Source of the DNA: an uncultured Oscillospiraceae bacterium
GTDB lineage: Bacteria; Bacillota; Clostridia; Oscillospirales; Ruminococcaceae
Reading direction: 5' to 3'
DNA length: 64,000 nt
Assembly: GCA_934481355.1 (NCBI GenBank)
Contig: CAKSPH010000008.1
Coordinates: 27,486-91,485 of the forward strand
Below the pieces are notes generated by a model, which was not told the DNA's origin, did not search any database, and was given only the letters and a program-made list of their open reading frames with translations. This document shows, piece by piece, positions 51,601 through 60,631 of the stretch. The position numbers and the translations under genes were made by a program. Numbering within the stretch: the first letter of the stretch is position 1; each line of letters begins with the position of its first letter.

Positions 51601-52070
51601 AGCAGGTGGAAATACAGCGGACCGGGATACGGAGTACGTCAGACCGCTTCACGGTGTCTGAGAGTCCGGAACTCATAATTCAGGCGCTCGGCGGTAGCTC
51701 CGCAGAGATCCTGGAGAATGGCGGACTGGTGCTGGCGGCAGTTCCTGGGCGCTCCGGCGCGCGGGATAACGGCGCCGCGGGATCAGGGCAGGATAATTCC
51801 CCGCCGGAGAGCATAACGCCCGCTCAGGACGCGAATCCGCAAAGCTCCGGGGCTTTGCAGAACGGCACGGAGATCATCACGCAGAAAATCGAAAAGCAGC
51901 TCCGGGAGCTTGTGCAAAGCGCGGTGGGCGAGATAACCACGGAGCGGCAGTTCACCGAAAAATTACAAAGCACGCTTCTGTCGCGGGAGAGCGCCGACAG
52001 GCTGTGCGGAATGGTCATGGAGCGGCTTGAGAGCAGGCTGCGCACCGAAAGCAGGATAACAGGCAGATAA
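48627..52070 (+). CDS. Ser/Arg/Glu-rich 1147-residue eCIS protein
   Basis: I do not recognise this protein. Ser, Arg, Glu and Thr make up most of it, in short helical phrases such as RELRSF, SRESTE and ESRTERS spread over residues 100-1000. Residues about 830-880 are Gly-rich, with a collagen-like GATGVHGVDG...GKDGGPGSAG segment. The last 90 residues form a normal amphipathic helix (IITQKIEKQLRELVQSAVGEI). An 18-base tandem repeat at 49298-49333 gives a duplicated SRTAEI. GAGGGGGGAGC precedes ATG. It sits between tube and Afp7-like genes. A tape-measure role would fit its length and helicity; a cargo or fibre role is also possible. Confidence 0.65.
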   Translation: MKSITPFQPKPGLKPTVRRIAALDDSPHSSFPFDRDSELTFKGDSLVVGELLMLLLESMRQFRAQSGSTNISVAGNTTVIRQNICNIVNNYRAAVSGNMSTELRALLTNIESSFSGGNVTSEQTEQLIDGLSVQLSRISSANQSHTANVSELTSILGGNTSTDVTGIIRELKKNAEMTRLRELRSFTGHTDRLFSSFSELEFRAAEKSVSLRDILRESAVIERGSRTAEISRTAEISTERYFQEKSTETIRQTESRTERSDFSRESTEDRGKISTARDIRREISAELRSESARILSVFLRSAGGGVMLYRTLLEEKNTRLSAVSVIQNHVLISDRDIKAEFTRELTDRRSSTAFSRESAVQSLSESTESNRSRKSVETSVSVSEAVRLLTYSQNRAKRSQLSAQFVREQNRLLAEKSREMSSELLGVRTGVRENSVRLRSEITFRSTESGLAAQTEPMTVRSAEAPEPSGSHESAVFHEQERLSVNLSTELRRTEILRELKSSAVTESRFSELRREFSIGKSAFGTVGAVFREIPGERTEILSEMRAAANNSHFAEKISEFFVSDRNNELVYSREYTKDTDSVTENLLRERQSSLRTAVATRIRTESRLRANSGNSPEISRNTALSNETNVQAVMSAGIPPEKTERVFKETAFEVPAYAAFELLKEKSLYTRSDYLYENYSRFINLMKIPGTDERSIVRRHTAKTLELHSDMAYLVRENTESAGLTESYYTSDSNIELKYTVGNKNDTVLNENSELTNSKITVQPLTLNSISRLLGSKNHTVERLYSSGSAAVRLVEVGSPMPGEISLPGGAAARFGLSELFYAVDSELRETNTLKIGHGTEKTELIHSAGAERITSGATGVHGVDGSSANGKDGGPGSAGKAVYYRIARHSGGIRQNTSRELLRKIVASSELSRLYGEKSELRDSRKSTTDSRAFYFGSVSSSEFYSGADIFTERVFRTESSENSDRLREILRSQLTAGLTEKTGFTDRREQVEIQRTGIRSTSDRFTVSESPELIIQALGGSSAEILENGGLVLAAVPGRSGARDNGAAGSGQDNSPPESITPAQDANPQSSGALQNGTEIITQKIEKQLRELVQSAVGEITTERQFTEKLQSTLLSRESADRLCGMVMERLESRLRTESRITGR

Positions 52071-52089
52071 CCGGAACGGAGGGACAGAT

Positions 52090-52695
52090 ATGCAGAAGGC
52101 GGCATTCTACATTCAGAAGCAGGGCGGCTATGTGCTGCACATGAACGTCATGTTCAATCCCTCGTCATATTCTGTTGATTCAGGCGCGGATTACACCACC
52201 GTTGCGGACGCTGAGAAACACACGGATACGCTCCAGTTTGCGAAAACGCAGGCAAGGAAGCTGAATATCGAGCTGTATTTTGATTCGCTCAACACCACGA
52301 ATACGCTAGCGCAGCTTTCCTCGGCAACAATGAAGCTGAAGGATATTTTCGCCTCCATGTCGGAGGATATCACTCCGCAGCTTGATAAGCTGCATGAGCT
52401 TATCGAGCCGGTGAAGAAAATGGACGGCACGGTCGGCACGCCGCCGATAGTGCTTTTCAGCTGGGGCAGCTTTTCGTTTACCGGGGTCGTGACTTCGCTG
52501 AAAGAGAACCGCACGATGTTCCTGCGGGACGGACGTCCGGCAAAGGCGACGATCAGCGTTTCGATGACGGAGTATATCCCGCCGTCAGCGCCTAAATCCC
52601 TGCCGGCGGCGTCTGCGGCGGCAGCGCTGCTGGATTCCTCGCAGCAGGAGGACCATTCCGAGGCGGCAAAGGCGGCAGTGAGCGCAGTTATCTGA
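52090..52695 (+). CDS. Afp7-like tube-baseplate protein lacking LysM
   Basis: A 201-residue protein. MNVMFNPSSYSVDSG, LQFAKTQARKLNIELYFDSLNT and the later VLFSWGSFSFTGVVTSLKE are the landmarks of the Afp7/gp53-like adaptor that joins tube and baseplate. Standard Afp7 proteins carry a C-terminal LysM domain; here the protein ends after an Ala/Ser-rich tail without one. CGGAGG precedes ATG. Confidence 0.8.
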   Translation: MQKAAFYIQKQGGYVLHMNVMFNPSSYSVDSGADYTTVADAEKHTDTLQFAKTQARKLNIELYFDSLNTTNTLAQLSSATMKLKDIFASMSEDITPQLDKLHELIEPVKKMDGTVGTPPIVLFSWGSFSFTGVVTSLKENRTMFLRDGRPAKATISVSMTEYIPPSAPKSLPAASAAAALLDSSQQEDHSEAAKAAVSAVI

Positions 52696-52710
52696 GAGGA
52701 GTTGCTGGAT

Positions 52711-55458
52711 ATGAAGAAGATAATAATTTCCGCCGCGGTGGCTCTTATCGTGGGCATTATTCTTGCGCTCAGATTCTGCCTTACTCCGTCTGAGCAGGTG
52801 TACTGCTTTACCTTATCGGACGATGGTACGCTGTACACCGTTTCGAAGTTTGAGCGCGGTGATTTCCTGCGGGTGGTGAACAATGAGACGGGCATTGACC
52901 GGACGGAACGGCTTGACGACGTTATCCCGGTCAGCATCGGGCAGTATCTTGACATGATGTGCTTTCGCGACGAGATGTTCCTGATGTCGCAGGGTATGGA
53001 TAACGGCGTCCCGTTTCTGCGCGTTGACAGGTTTACCGCCGACGGCTCGTGGAAAGGCGAGGCGCTGACTATCCCCATGGTTGAGGATACCCACTTCTTT
53101 ACCGCCAATTTCTGCGAGATGTATGACTATAATCGTGATAATCCCGATGTCCTGACCGCCGTTATGACGATCAACGACCAGATATTCACGCAGGAAATAG
53201 GTTCCGGCGGCAAGACCGGGGAGCTGCGGCGCTATGCTCTGGAGGAGGGCTCGGAACCCGGATGGGCTGGCGTTACGGAATACGGCGTTATCTATTTTGA
53301 TTCAGACGACCATTTATGTCTTATCGACAACGATATGAAGCTGAAGAAATTTGATATAAAAAAGCTTAATTTTCAAAATCCTTTTATGATCTCCAATGGA
53401 ATTTACGGTGTTTCGCTTAGCGACATTTCGCTTTGCGGCTATATCTATATCATGGATTTTGAGGAGAACACCATATCGGGAGTTGAGTATGTCGAAAATC
53501 TTGGAAACGCCAAGGCTGATAAGGAGATCGCGGACGGGATCGTGTTCTCCGACCTTCGCGACGTTAAGACTACCAGCTGGACGGGTCAGCAAGGCTATTA
53601 TTTTATGGGCATAGTCAAACCTGACGGCGAGCGCGGCAAAATAGTACGGTTTTCTGAAATTTCCGGGGATTCCAGGGTATATGACGAGCCCCTGCTTCCG
53701 CTCAGCCGGGGGATACTCGTGCTGCTGGTGGTGTCAGGCTGCGTTTTCGCAGGAATGCTGCTGATTTTGTTCATAGGCGGCAGGCTTCTTTCGCTGCGCA
53801 AGGTAGTGGTTAAGCAGACCCTGATTTCCATTGCGCTGATAGCTGTGGCGTTCGGCATAATGTTCCTGACGTTAAATGTATTTATGAAGCGCCTGTTTGA
53901 CAACACAAAGACCGTCGCGCTCGGTGATGTCATTGATTATATTGCCAGCGAGATAGATCCTGACGCCCTGCGCGAAGGGGAACTGTCAGAGGATACGGTG
54001 GACATCATACTGGAATATGAGGACCGCTATATGCGTGGTTACACGGACTACATACTGGATAAAGAGCTGTATTTCCCCAATATATATGAATCCAGCTCGG
54101 TTGAGTTCGTGCGTATAGCAAGGCTTATAAACGGCGAATATCACTACATTTATTATTATGGCATACAGGATCCTGACGCTCTTGCTACCTATTTCACCAG
54201 CATTGAAACGCTCGACAAGATAAGGAATCTTAATGAAAACGAGTGTCTGGTGACCACCTCGCGTTCGCAGAACCGCAAGTGGCTGGAGGAATCCCGCGCG
54301 ATATTCGACAGCAACGGGAACAACGTGGGTTTCGTGATGGCGGGCCTGGAGTACGATGACGTTGAGAGGTCAGTGAGCCAGAACGCACTGCAGCTTTCAG
54401 TGATATGGGACTTCCTGTTCACGGTGATATGCGCGGCATTCCTGCTGTTCCTGATGAAGCTGCTTTATCCGCTGAAAAAGATAAAGAAAGCAGTTTCCGA
54501 GATATCCGAGGGCAAGATAGGCACCCGTGTTGATATAAAGACAAACGATGAGCTTCAGGATATCGCGGCAAGCTTCAGCGAGATGTCCGTCAAGCTGGAG
54601 GACTACTTCAACAGCATAAACGTGATAAGCAAGGCTTATGAACGCTATCTGCCCAAGGACTTTTTCAGGCTGATGGATAAGCGCAGCGTCCTTGACGTAA
54701 ACCCCGAGGACAGACGCGAGGTCGTGCTGACTTACCTGTTCATCGGCATCGACATGAACCGTCTGCACAGTGCTGGAACCGATGGATTCTGCGCGCTCAA
54801 CCGGATATACGGGCTGGTTTCGGTCACTGTGTCTGGATTCGGCGGCGCGGTGCAGAGCCTTGACGACCGCCAGATGACCTGCATTTTCAGCGGTGAGACA
54901 TCCAGCGCGGTGGAGGCTGCGCTTTCCATACGCGAAAAGCTGACCGCCGAGGCGCTGAACGACGCAGAGGTCAGGATAACCCTCCAGCGGGCTGGTTCCA
55001 CGATAGGCGTAATAGGCACCGGCGAGGCTATGAAGCCGGTCACGGTGTCCTCTGCGATAGAAATGCAGCAGTACATCGCCGCAGTAATGAAGGAGTACGA
55101 TCTGTCCTACGTCCTGACGGACAACGTGAAGAACGCGCTTTCCGGAGTTAAAGTCACGCTGAAATATATCGGCACCCTTTCGGAGCTCGGCGGCATATCC
55201 GGAAAGCGCTTCGAGATAGGACTGTACGAGGTGCCGGAGGGCTGCTGCGGCGAAGAAAAGCAGCTCCGGCTGTCAACGCTTGCGACGTTCAGCCGGGGAA
55301 TGGATGAATACCGTGCCGGGCATATCCGCGAGGCGCGCAGTCATTTCATCGAGGTGCTGCGGGTGAACCGCGGCGACCTTATCGCAAGACACTATCTTAT
55401 GTTGTGCGAGGGCGGCGATTTCCTGAAGGAGAACAAGAATGAGCTTAAAACCAACTGA
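52711..55458 (+). CDS. Membrane sensor with HAMP and degenerate cyclase domain
   Basis: A 915-residue protein. The start at ATG 52711 follows GAGGAG; an earlier TTG is less likely. There is a TM anchor near the N-terminus, then a first external region (about 25-330) with beta-propeller-like character, two TM helices at about 333-358 and 370-392, a second external sensor (about 395-555) and a further TM at about 560-582. A HAMP domain, a class III nucleotide cyclase-like domain (about 640-850) and a TPR-like tail follow. The cyclase domain keeps IGIDMNRLHSAG, but the second metal site and the base-contacting Lys look altered (GGAVQSLDDRQM). It is between Afp7-like and gp25 genes, overlapping the latter. 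It probably senses an outside signal for the machine. Confidence 0.75.
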   Translation: MKKIIISAAVALIVGIILALRFCLTPSEQVYCFTLSDDGTLYTVSKFERGDFLRVVNNETGIDRTERLDDVIPVSIGQYLDMMCFRDEMFLMSQGMDNGVPFLRVDRFTADGSWKGEALTIPMVEDTHFFTANFCEMYDYNRDNPDVLTAVMTINDQIFTQEIGSGGKTGELRRYALEEGSEPGWAGVTEYGVIYFDSDDHLCLIDNDMKLKKFDIKKLNFQNPFMISNGIYGVSLSDISLCGYIYIMDFEENTISGVEYVENLGNAKADKEIADGIVFSDLRDVKTTSWTGQQGYYFMGIVKPDGERGKIVRFSEISGDSRVYDEPLLPLSRGILVLLVVSGCVFAGMLLILFIGGRLLSLRKVVVKQTLISIALIAVAFGIMFLTLNVFMKRLFDNTKTVALGDVIDYIASEIDPDALREGELSEDTVDIILEYEDRYMRGYTDYILDKELYFPNIYESSSVEFVRIARLINGEYHYIYYYGIQDPDALATYFTSIETLDKIRNLNENECLVTTSRSQNRKWLEESRAIFDSNGNNVGFVMAGLEYDDVERSVSQNALQLSVIWDFLFTVICAAFLLFLMKLLYPLKKIKKAVSEISEGKIGTRVDIKTNDELQDIAASFSEMSVKLEDYFNSINVISKAYERYLPKDFFRLMDKRSVLDVNPEDRREVVLTYLFIGIDMNRLHSAGTDGFCALNRIYGLVSVTVSGFGGAVQSLDDRQMTCIFSGETSSAVEAALSIREKLTAEALNDAEVRITLQRAGSTIGVIGTGEAMKPVTVSSAIEMQQYIAAVMKEYDLSYVLTDNVKNALSGVKVTLKYIGTLSELGGISGKRFEIGLYEVPEGCCGEEKQLRLSTLATFSRGMDEYRAGHIREARSHFIEVLRVNRGDLIARHYLMLCEGGDFLKENKNELKTN

Positions 55459-55822
55459 TATCGCATTCCCGGTAACGTTTGACGAGAGCGGAGAAGCGCG
55501 GCTGTGCGATATTGACGAGGATATCCGGCAGTCGCTGCACCTGCTGCTTTCCACGCGGCGCGGCGAGCGGCTCATGCGGCCGGAATACGGCTGCGACCTT
55601 GCGCAGTTTGCGTTTGAAAGCGTGAACTACTCGCTGATATCCCGGATAAGGAACGAGATATCACAGGCGATAGCGGCATTCGAGCCGCGTGTGGAGCAGG
55701 TGGAGATAAGCGCGGACGGCAGCGGGGAAAGCTCCGGCGCGCTGATCATAACCATATCCTACCTGGTCAGGGAAAACGCGCATGAACAGAGCCTCAGCTT
55801 TGAGCTGGGCAGCAAATTCTGA
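55439..55822 (+). CDS. Baseplate protein gp25/W-like (Afp9-like)
   Basis: A 127-residue protein with the gp25 lysozyme-like baseplate wedge pattern: DIRQSLHLLLSTRRGERLMRPEYGCDL...FESVNYSLISRIRNEISQAI. It initiates sheath assembly at the baseplate. The gene overlaps the cyclase-like gene by 20 bases, tying the sensor to the structural operon. Confidence 0.92.
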   Translation: MSLKPTDIAFPVTFDESGEARLCDIDEDIRQSLHLLLSTRRGERLMRPEYGCDLAQFAFESVNYSLISRIRNEISQAIAAFEPRVEQVEISADGSGESSGALIITISYLVRENAHEQSLSFELGSKF

Positions 55823-55839
55823 GAAAGGAGGGGCGCGGC

Positions 55840-58503
55840 ATGGAACTTCCGGTAACAAAGGAACAGATAACCGGGGAACTTCGCGCGCTCGGGAGATACT
55901 ACCTTCCGGCGTGGCGGTACAGCGACGGCGGGTATATCTCGGCGCTGACGGATATCTTCGCGGAAATGACGGCGGAAAACCGCGCCCTTCTCCCGGCTCA
56001 GGAGGAGCGTCTGCGGGTGCTTTACCTCAGTATGTACGGGCTGGAGCGCCGCGACGCAAAGCCCGCCGTGGGCTACGTCAGGGTAGTTCCGACTTCGGAG
56101 AACGCCGTGCACGTCCGTGCAGGCACGCGGCTTGGCAGCGAGGAATGCGAGTTCGCCGCAGCGTCTGAGCTGTATTCTTCCGGCGCGGAGGTAAGGGAAA
56201 TATTCAGCTCCGGCGGCGGAAAGCTATGCAGGGGCGGCGGGTTCTTCGACCTGACCGGGCGCGACCTGCGGCAGGAATACATCTGCTTTTCAGCGGAGAG
56301 TCTGCTTGAAAGCAGCGGGGACTCCTCCTGCGAGATCAGGATATTCGATATCAGCCGTGCAGATCAGCACGGAGTGAGCCCTGCCGCCGATATCGACCCG
56401 GCTGTGGTGCGGTGGGAGTATCTTTCCGGCGATGGATTCGTTCCGGTGAAGCGCGCGGAGTACTCCGACGGCAGATTCACGCTGACGATGTCTGAGCCTG
56501 TGCCCCTTGCTGAATTCTGCGGCGTTCAGGGAAGATGGCTGCGAATGAGCTTCACGGACGGGCAGGCGCTCCCGAAGTATTCGGGAAAGAGCGTACAGCT
56601 CAGCGCTTCTGTCAGCGAAAGCAGAGTGCAGGCTGCGTATTTCAACGATGAGAAGCTCCCGGACAAGGATTTTCTGCCATTTGGCAGCGAGCCGGCTGAT
56701 TATGACGCGCTGTATCTCCGCTCGGACGACTGTTTCAGCAAGCGCGGCGCGAGCGTGACCGTGCACGCGGAGCTCTCTTTTGAAAAGACCTCCGGCACTG
56801 ACAGCCCGCAGGATATACAATGGAAAAACGTGATACCTGCGGCGAAGTTCCAGCCGAAGCCGCCTCTTAAAAAGCTGATACAGTCCTGCGTGTGGGAATA
56901 CTGGAACGGCAGGGGCTGGAGCCGGATTTTCAGCGACGAGGCTCACTCCGGGGATTTTGCGGACGAGGGGCGTGGCAGCCTGTCGCTTTCTTTCATCTGC
57001 CCGGAGGACGTCGCCCCGGTCACGGTCGGCGCGGACGAGGGGCTGTTTATCCGCTGCCGCATAAGGGAGCTCACCCGCGGCTATTCAGACAGCATGGAGT
57101 ACATCATGCCCCGCGTTAAGGAGTTTACGGCGGGATTCAGCTATTCCGGCGGAACTGCGCCGGACTGCCTTTATGTTTCCCACGACATGGCGCTTCACCG
57201 GGTCGATGGGGAGTTATCCCTCAGCCGCAGCGGAGTTCCCGGAAAATGCTGCACATATATCTGCCTTGACAGGGCGCTGCCCGTTGGGTACAGCAGCTTT
57301 TTCTTCCGGCTGGATACTGCGGAAAAGGACGGCTCAGGGCTTTCGTGGGAGGCCTGCTGCCAGCACGGCGGCAGGGCGGAATGGCTCGGGATAAGCGTCT
57401 CCGACAGGACGGACGGGCTCCGTGAAAGCGGAATGATGACCTTTTCGCTGAGTTCCCCAATGCAGCGTGCGGAGCATTTCGGCGAGGACGGCTTCTGGCT
57501 GCGCGTGTCGGCTCCGGAGGGACGCCGTCCGCGCCGCGCGGAGATATTTACGGATATCGTTCCGGTGGTGCAGACCTCGCCGCAGGAGCCGGTCGGCTTC
57601 GTGTATTCCGGGCAGCCGCTTCAGCTTGCGCAGGGAAATGTCTGCGACGCAGAGGTGGAGGTCTCCGGGGAGGTCCTGCCGCCGGACAGCTACACGCTCG
57701 ACAGACAGGGCGGCAGGGTGATTTTCGACCGGGGTTATCAGCCGGAGCTCACCGGGGAGCCGGACATCACGGTGCGTTATTCAGTGACCGCCGGAGCCGC
57801 AGGCAATCTCCCGGCGGGGAGCATAGACAGGTTCCTTGACCCGGTGCCGTTCGTTGACCGGGTGTACAATCCAATGGGCTGCTTCGGCGGCAGCGACGGT
57901 GAATCCCGCGCGGAGTGCATAAAGCGCGGCACGGACAAGGTGCGCACCCTCGGCAGGTGTATTTCCGCCGGGGATATCGTGAGCGCGGCGCTCGCCGCAG
58001 ACCACGCAGTCCGTAAGGCAAGGTGCGTCACGGACGGAGGGATAACTCTGGTGCTGCTGACGGAAACGCCGGATACGAACGCGTTCAGGCTGACGAGGAG
58101 ATCAGTCATGACCGCAGTGAGCGGCGCAATGCCGTTTTACCTGCGCGGAAGCCTGCGCGTGATGCAGGCTGAGCCCATCGAGGTGCTGGCAACGGCGAAT
58201 ATCACCTCTGACGGGGATGCGTACCCGCAGGGCATACACGAAGATATCTGTACGCGCCTGCGTGAGTTCCTCGACCCGTTCACCGGTGGAAGCGCGGGCG
58301 GCGGATTCGCCATAGGAGAGTATCCGTCAGCGGAGGAGATGACAGCGGTCATCGCGGCGGCTCCGCACGTCCGCAGGGTGGACAGCGTGCAGTTCCTCTG
58401 CCGCAGCGGCGGGAAGCTCCTTGATTACGAGCGCTGCGCGGATATGCCGTTCGGCATTCCGGTGATGGGCGAGCCACAGCTCCACATCAGGGAGGACAAG
58501 TGA
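55840..58503 (+). CDS. gpJ-like baseplate wedge protein (Afp11-like)
   Basis: An 887-residue baseplate J-type protein. The N-terminus (YYLPAWRYSDGGYISALTDIFAEMTAENRALL...YLSMYGLERRDAKPAVGYVRV) and the C-terminal IRVRYSVTAGAAGNLPAGSIDR-like block, RAECIKRGTDKVRTLGRCISAGDI and GGFAIGEYPSAEEM are landmarks of the large Afp11-type wedge. AAAGGAGGG precedes ATG. The middle 400 residues are beta-rich inserts, which makes it longer than phage gpJ. Confidence 0.88.
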   Translation: MELPVTKEQITGELRALGRYYLPAWRYSDGGYISALTDIFAEMTAENRALLPAQEERLRVLYLSMYGLERRDAKPAVGYVRVVPTSENAVHVRAGTRLGSEECEFAAASELYSSGAEVREIFSSGGGKLCRGGGFFDLTGRDLRQEYICFSAESLLESSGDSSCEIRIFDISRADQHGVSPAADIDPAVVRWEYLSGDGFVPVKRAEYSDGRFTLTMSEPVPLAEFCGVQGRWLRMSFTDGQALPKYSGKSVQLSASVSESRVQAAYFNDEKLPDKDFLPFGSEPADYDALYLRSDDCFSKRGASVTVHAELSFEKTSGTDSPQDIQWKNVIPAAKFQPKPPLKKLIQSCVWEYWNGRGWSRIFSDEAHSGDFADEGRGSLSLSFICPEDVAPVTVGADEGLFIRCRIRELTRGYSDSMEYIMPRVKEFTAGFSYSGGTAPDCLYVSHDMALHRVDGELSLSRSGVPGKCCTYICLDRALPVGYSSFFFRLDTAEKDGSGLSWEACCQHGGRAEWLGISVSDRTDGLRESGMMTFSLSSPMQRAEHFGEDGFWLRVSAPEGRRPRRAEIFTDIVPVVQTSPQEPVGFVYSGQPLQLAQGNVCDAEVEVSGEVLPPDSYTLDRQGGRVIFDRGYQPELTGEPDITVRYSVTAGAAGNLPAGSIDRFLDPVPFVDRVYNPMGCFGGSDGESRAECIKRGTDKVRTLGRCISAGDIVSAALAADHAVRKARCVTDGGITLVLLTETPDTNAFRLTRRSVMTAVSGAMPFYLRGSLRVMQAEPIEVLATANITSDGDAYPQGIHEDICTRLREFLDPFTGGSAGGGFAIGEYPSAEEMTAVIAAAPHVRRVDSVQFLCRSGGKLLDYERCADMPFGIPVMGEPQLHIREDK

Positions 58504-58525
58504 AATACGAAAGGGGGCGGCGCGA

Positions 58526-60580
58526 ATGCAGGAGCTGCCAGAAATAAGCGTACAGGATTTTGAAAGCGCGCTTCTCGCGAACGAGCAGCGGCTGTATTCG
58601 CTGACCGGCGGCAGGAGCAGCTTTTCTGAAAGCAGCGCAGGAGTCACCCTGCTGGAGCTGCTGACATGGCTCCAGACCGAGCAGCAGCGCAACATGAACA
58701 GGATAACCTCCGGGGAGCTGAGGTCGCTGTGCGCGCTGTACGGATATCAGCCGCGCACCCAGCGCCCTGCGGAGGCTTTCGCGGCGTACAGCTCCGAAAA
58801 GGCGCTCCCGGCCGGGACGAAGCTCCGCGCGGAGGATATCGTGTTTGAGACGCAGCAGGACAGTCCTGCCGGGACAAATTCCGCCGCCGCATACGCCAAG
58901 GTCATGGACGGCAGGGCGGAGCCCTACCGATTTGACCCGGAAAGCGCGTTCTGCTTTGAGATATTTGACGACAGCGACTATTTCGTGATGGGCTTCACAC
59001 AGCCGCTTTCCTCCGGGGAGGAACACCGCCTGCTGCTTTGCTTTGACGATTACGGCAGGGTACTCCCGCATAGCATGGAGGGCTTTGACTCGGGCACGGA
59101 GATAATCTGGCAGTATTTCGGCGGCGATGGCGGGAATCCCGGCTGGCATGACGTGGAGCTCCTTTCGGACGAAACGCACGGCTGCTTCTGCACCGGGAGG
59201 GTGATTTTCCGCGTAAATGGTCAGCATGAAAGGAACGGCAGGGTCTACCCGCTCCGGGCGAAGCTGGTAAAGCGCGGATTCGACCGGCTTCCGCGGTTCT
59301 GCGGGGCGTTCGTGCAGAACTGCCCTGTGCTCCAGCTCGACACCCGCTGCGCCTGCGTGGGATTCCGCGCGGAGGAGTTTGAAAAGAACGCGATGTATTT
59401 CAGCTCCCCGCTTGCCGCTGAGGGAGAGCTGCTGCTTTTCGTCAGGACAAAGCAGGGCTGGCGCACCGCTGACAGCCTTGATATCGCATATGAGGCGGAC
59501 AGCCGCGAGGGCGGCTTCCGGCTGGTAACTTCCTCGCGGAGCAGGCTTTCTGAGATTTTCGGACAGTTCGCGGTCGGCGCGGACGAGCCGCTTCTGCTGC
59601 TTTCGGTCTATGAGCAGGAGTACGTCAGGGATTTCAGCCGCCTGCGTTCGGACGGCACCTCAGGGCAGAGGATAACGCTCAATTTCACCGGGATCTTCCC
59701 GGAGCGCCTGCGGCTTCTTGTCGGCGCGGACGGCGTGTATTCCGAGTGGCGGCGCGTTCCGGGTCTTGCGGAGTGCGGCGGCAGGGATGAAGTTTTCGAA
59801 ATCGACGGCGATACGCTGGTTTTCGGCGATAATATTCACGGAAAAGTTCCGCCGCATGGTGATATCCTGATCATTTCACTTGCGCTGACGACCGGCGCGG
59901 CTGGCAATATCCCGGCGGGAGACTTTGCCCCAGGCGAGGGCTTCACCGCCGCAAGACCAGCCGCCGCGCGCGGTGGGACGACCGCCGAGCGACCGGAGCA
60001 GACCTTTGCCCGGATACTCCTCGAACCAAAGGAAAAGACGCTGATTTCCGAGAAGGATTTCGCGGAGTGCGCCGTAAACACTCCCGGATTGCTGATAAAG
60101 CAGGCGCAGGTGTTCCAGACGGTGGACAAGAACGGAGAAACAAAGCCCAACGCCGTTACTGTGGTGGTACATCCGGATATCCCGGAGCCGCACAGGCTCA
60201 CGGCGCAGCTCGGCTGGTACATTACCGCGCTGAAACGGCGCATGGAGCCGCTCTGCCCGATGACGCTGGAGCTGACAGTCAGATTCCCGGCGTATATCCC
60301 GGCTGATATTTCGGTGCGGGTACGCTCGCGGGATTATTACATTTCTGCGGAAAAAACGGTGCGCAGCTTCATCACGGGCTATTTTGAAGAGCTTCGCCAC
60401 GGAATAGACCGCAGCCAGCTTCTGAAGGAACTGAACTCCCTGCCGGGAATAACGGCGGTGAGCGGGCTTTCCGTAAGGTGCTCCGGGGCTGAAACGACCC
60501 GGCGCCCGGATGGCAGCGTGAGCGCCCCGGAATGGTGCAGGCTGTACCTCCGGAATCTGGAGGCGGTCTGCGAGGAATAA
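58526..60580 (+). CDS. Second gpJ-like baseplate assembly protein
   Basis: A 684-residue wedge protein. The N-terminus SSAGVTLLELLTWLQTEQQRNMNRI and PRTQRPAEAFAAYSSEKALPAGTKLRA match gpJ-like starts; DGDTLVFGDNIHGKVPPHGDILIISLALTTGAAGNIPAGDFAP is the diagnostic late block. The C-terminus ends with a VRFPAYIPADISVRVRSRDYY wing domain. With the preceding gene it forms the baseplate wedge heterodimer. GGGGG precedes ATG at 7-9 bases. Confidence 0.88.
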   Translation: MQELPEISVQDFESALLANEQRLYSLTGGRSSFSESSAGVTLLELLTWLQTEQQRNMNRITSGELRSLCALYGYQPRTQRPAEAFAAYSSEKALPAGTKLRAEDIVFETQQDSPAGTNSAAAYAKVMDGRAEPYRFDPESAFCFEIFDDSDYFVMGFTQPLSSGEEHRLLLCFDDYGRVLPHSMEGFDSGTEIIWQYFGGDGGNPGWHDVELLSDETHGCFCTGRVIFRVNGQHERNGRVYPLRAKLVKRGFDRLPRFCGAFVQNCPVLQLDTRCACVGFRAEEFEKNAMYFSSPLAAEGELLLFVRTKQGWRTADSLDIAYEADSREGGFRLVTSSRSRLSEIFGQFAVGADEPLLLLSVYEQEYVRDFSRLRSDGTSGQRITLNFTGIFPERLRLLVGADGVYSEWRRVPGLAECGGRDEVFEIDGDTLVFGDNIHGKVPPHGDILIISLALTTGAAGNIPAGDFAPGEGFTAARPAAARGGTTAERPEQTFARILLEPKEKTLISEKDFAECAVNTPGLLIKQAQVFQTVDKNGETKPNAVTVVVHPDIPEPHRLTAQLGWYITALKRRMEPLCPMTLELTVRFPAYIPADISVRVRSRDYYISAEKTVRSFITGYFEELRHGIDRSQLLKELNSLPGITAVSGLSVRCSGAETTRRPDGSVSAPEWCRLYLRNLEAVCEE

Positions 60581-60631
60581 AGTCGGTACGCGCAATTTTG
60601 GCGCGGTAATTCCTTACCAGGAGGTGTAACT

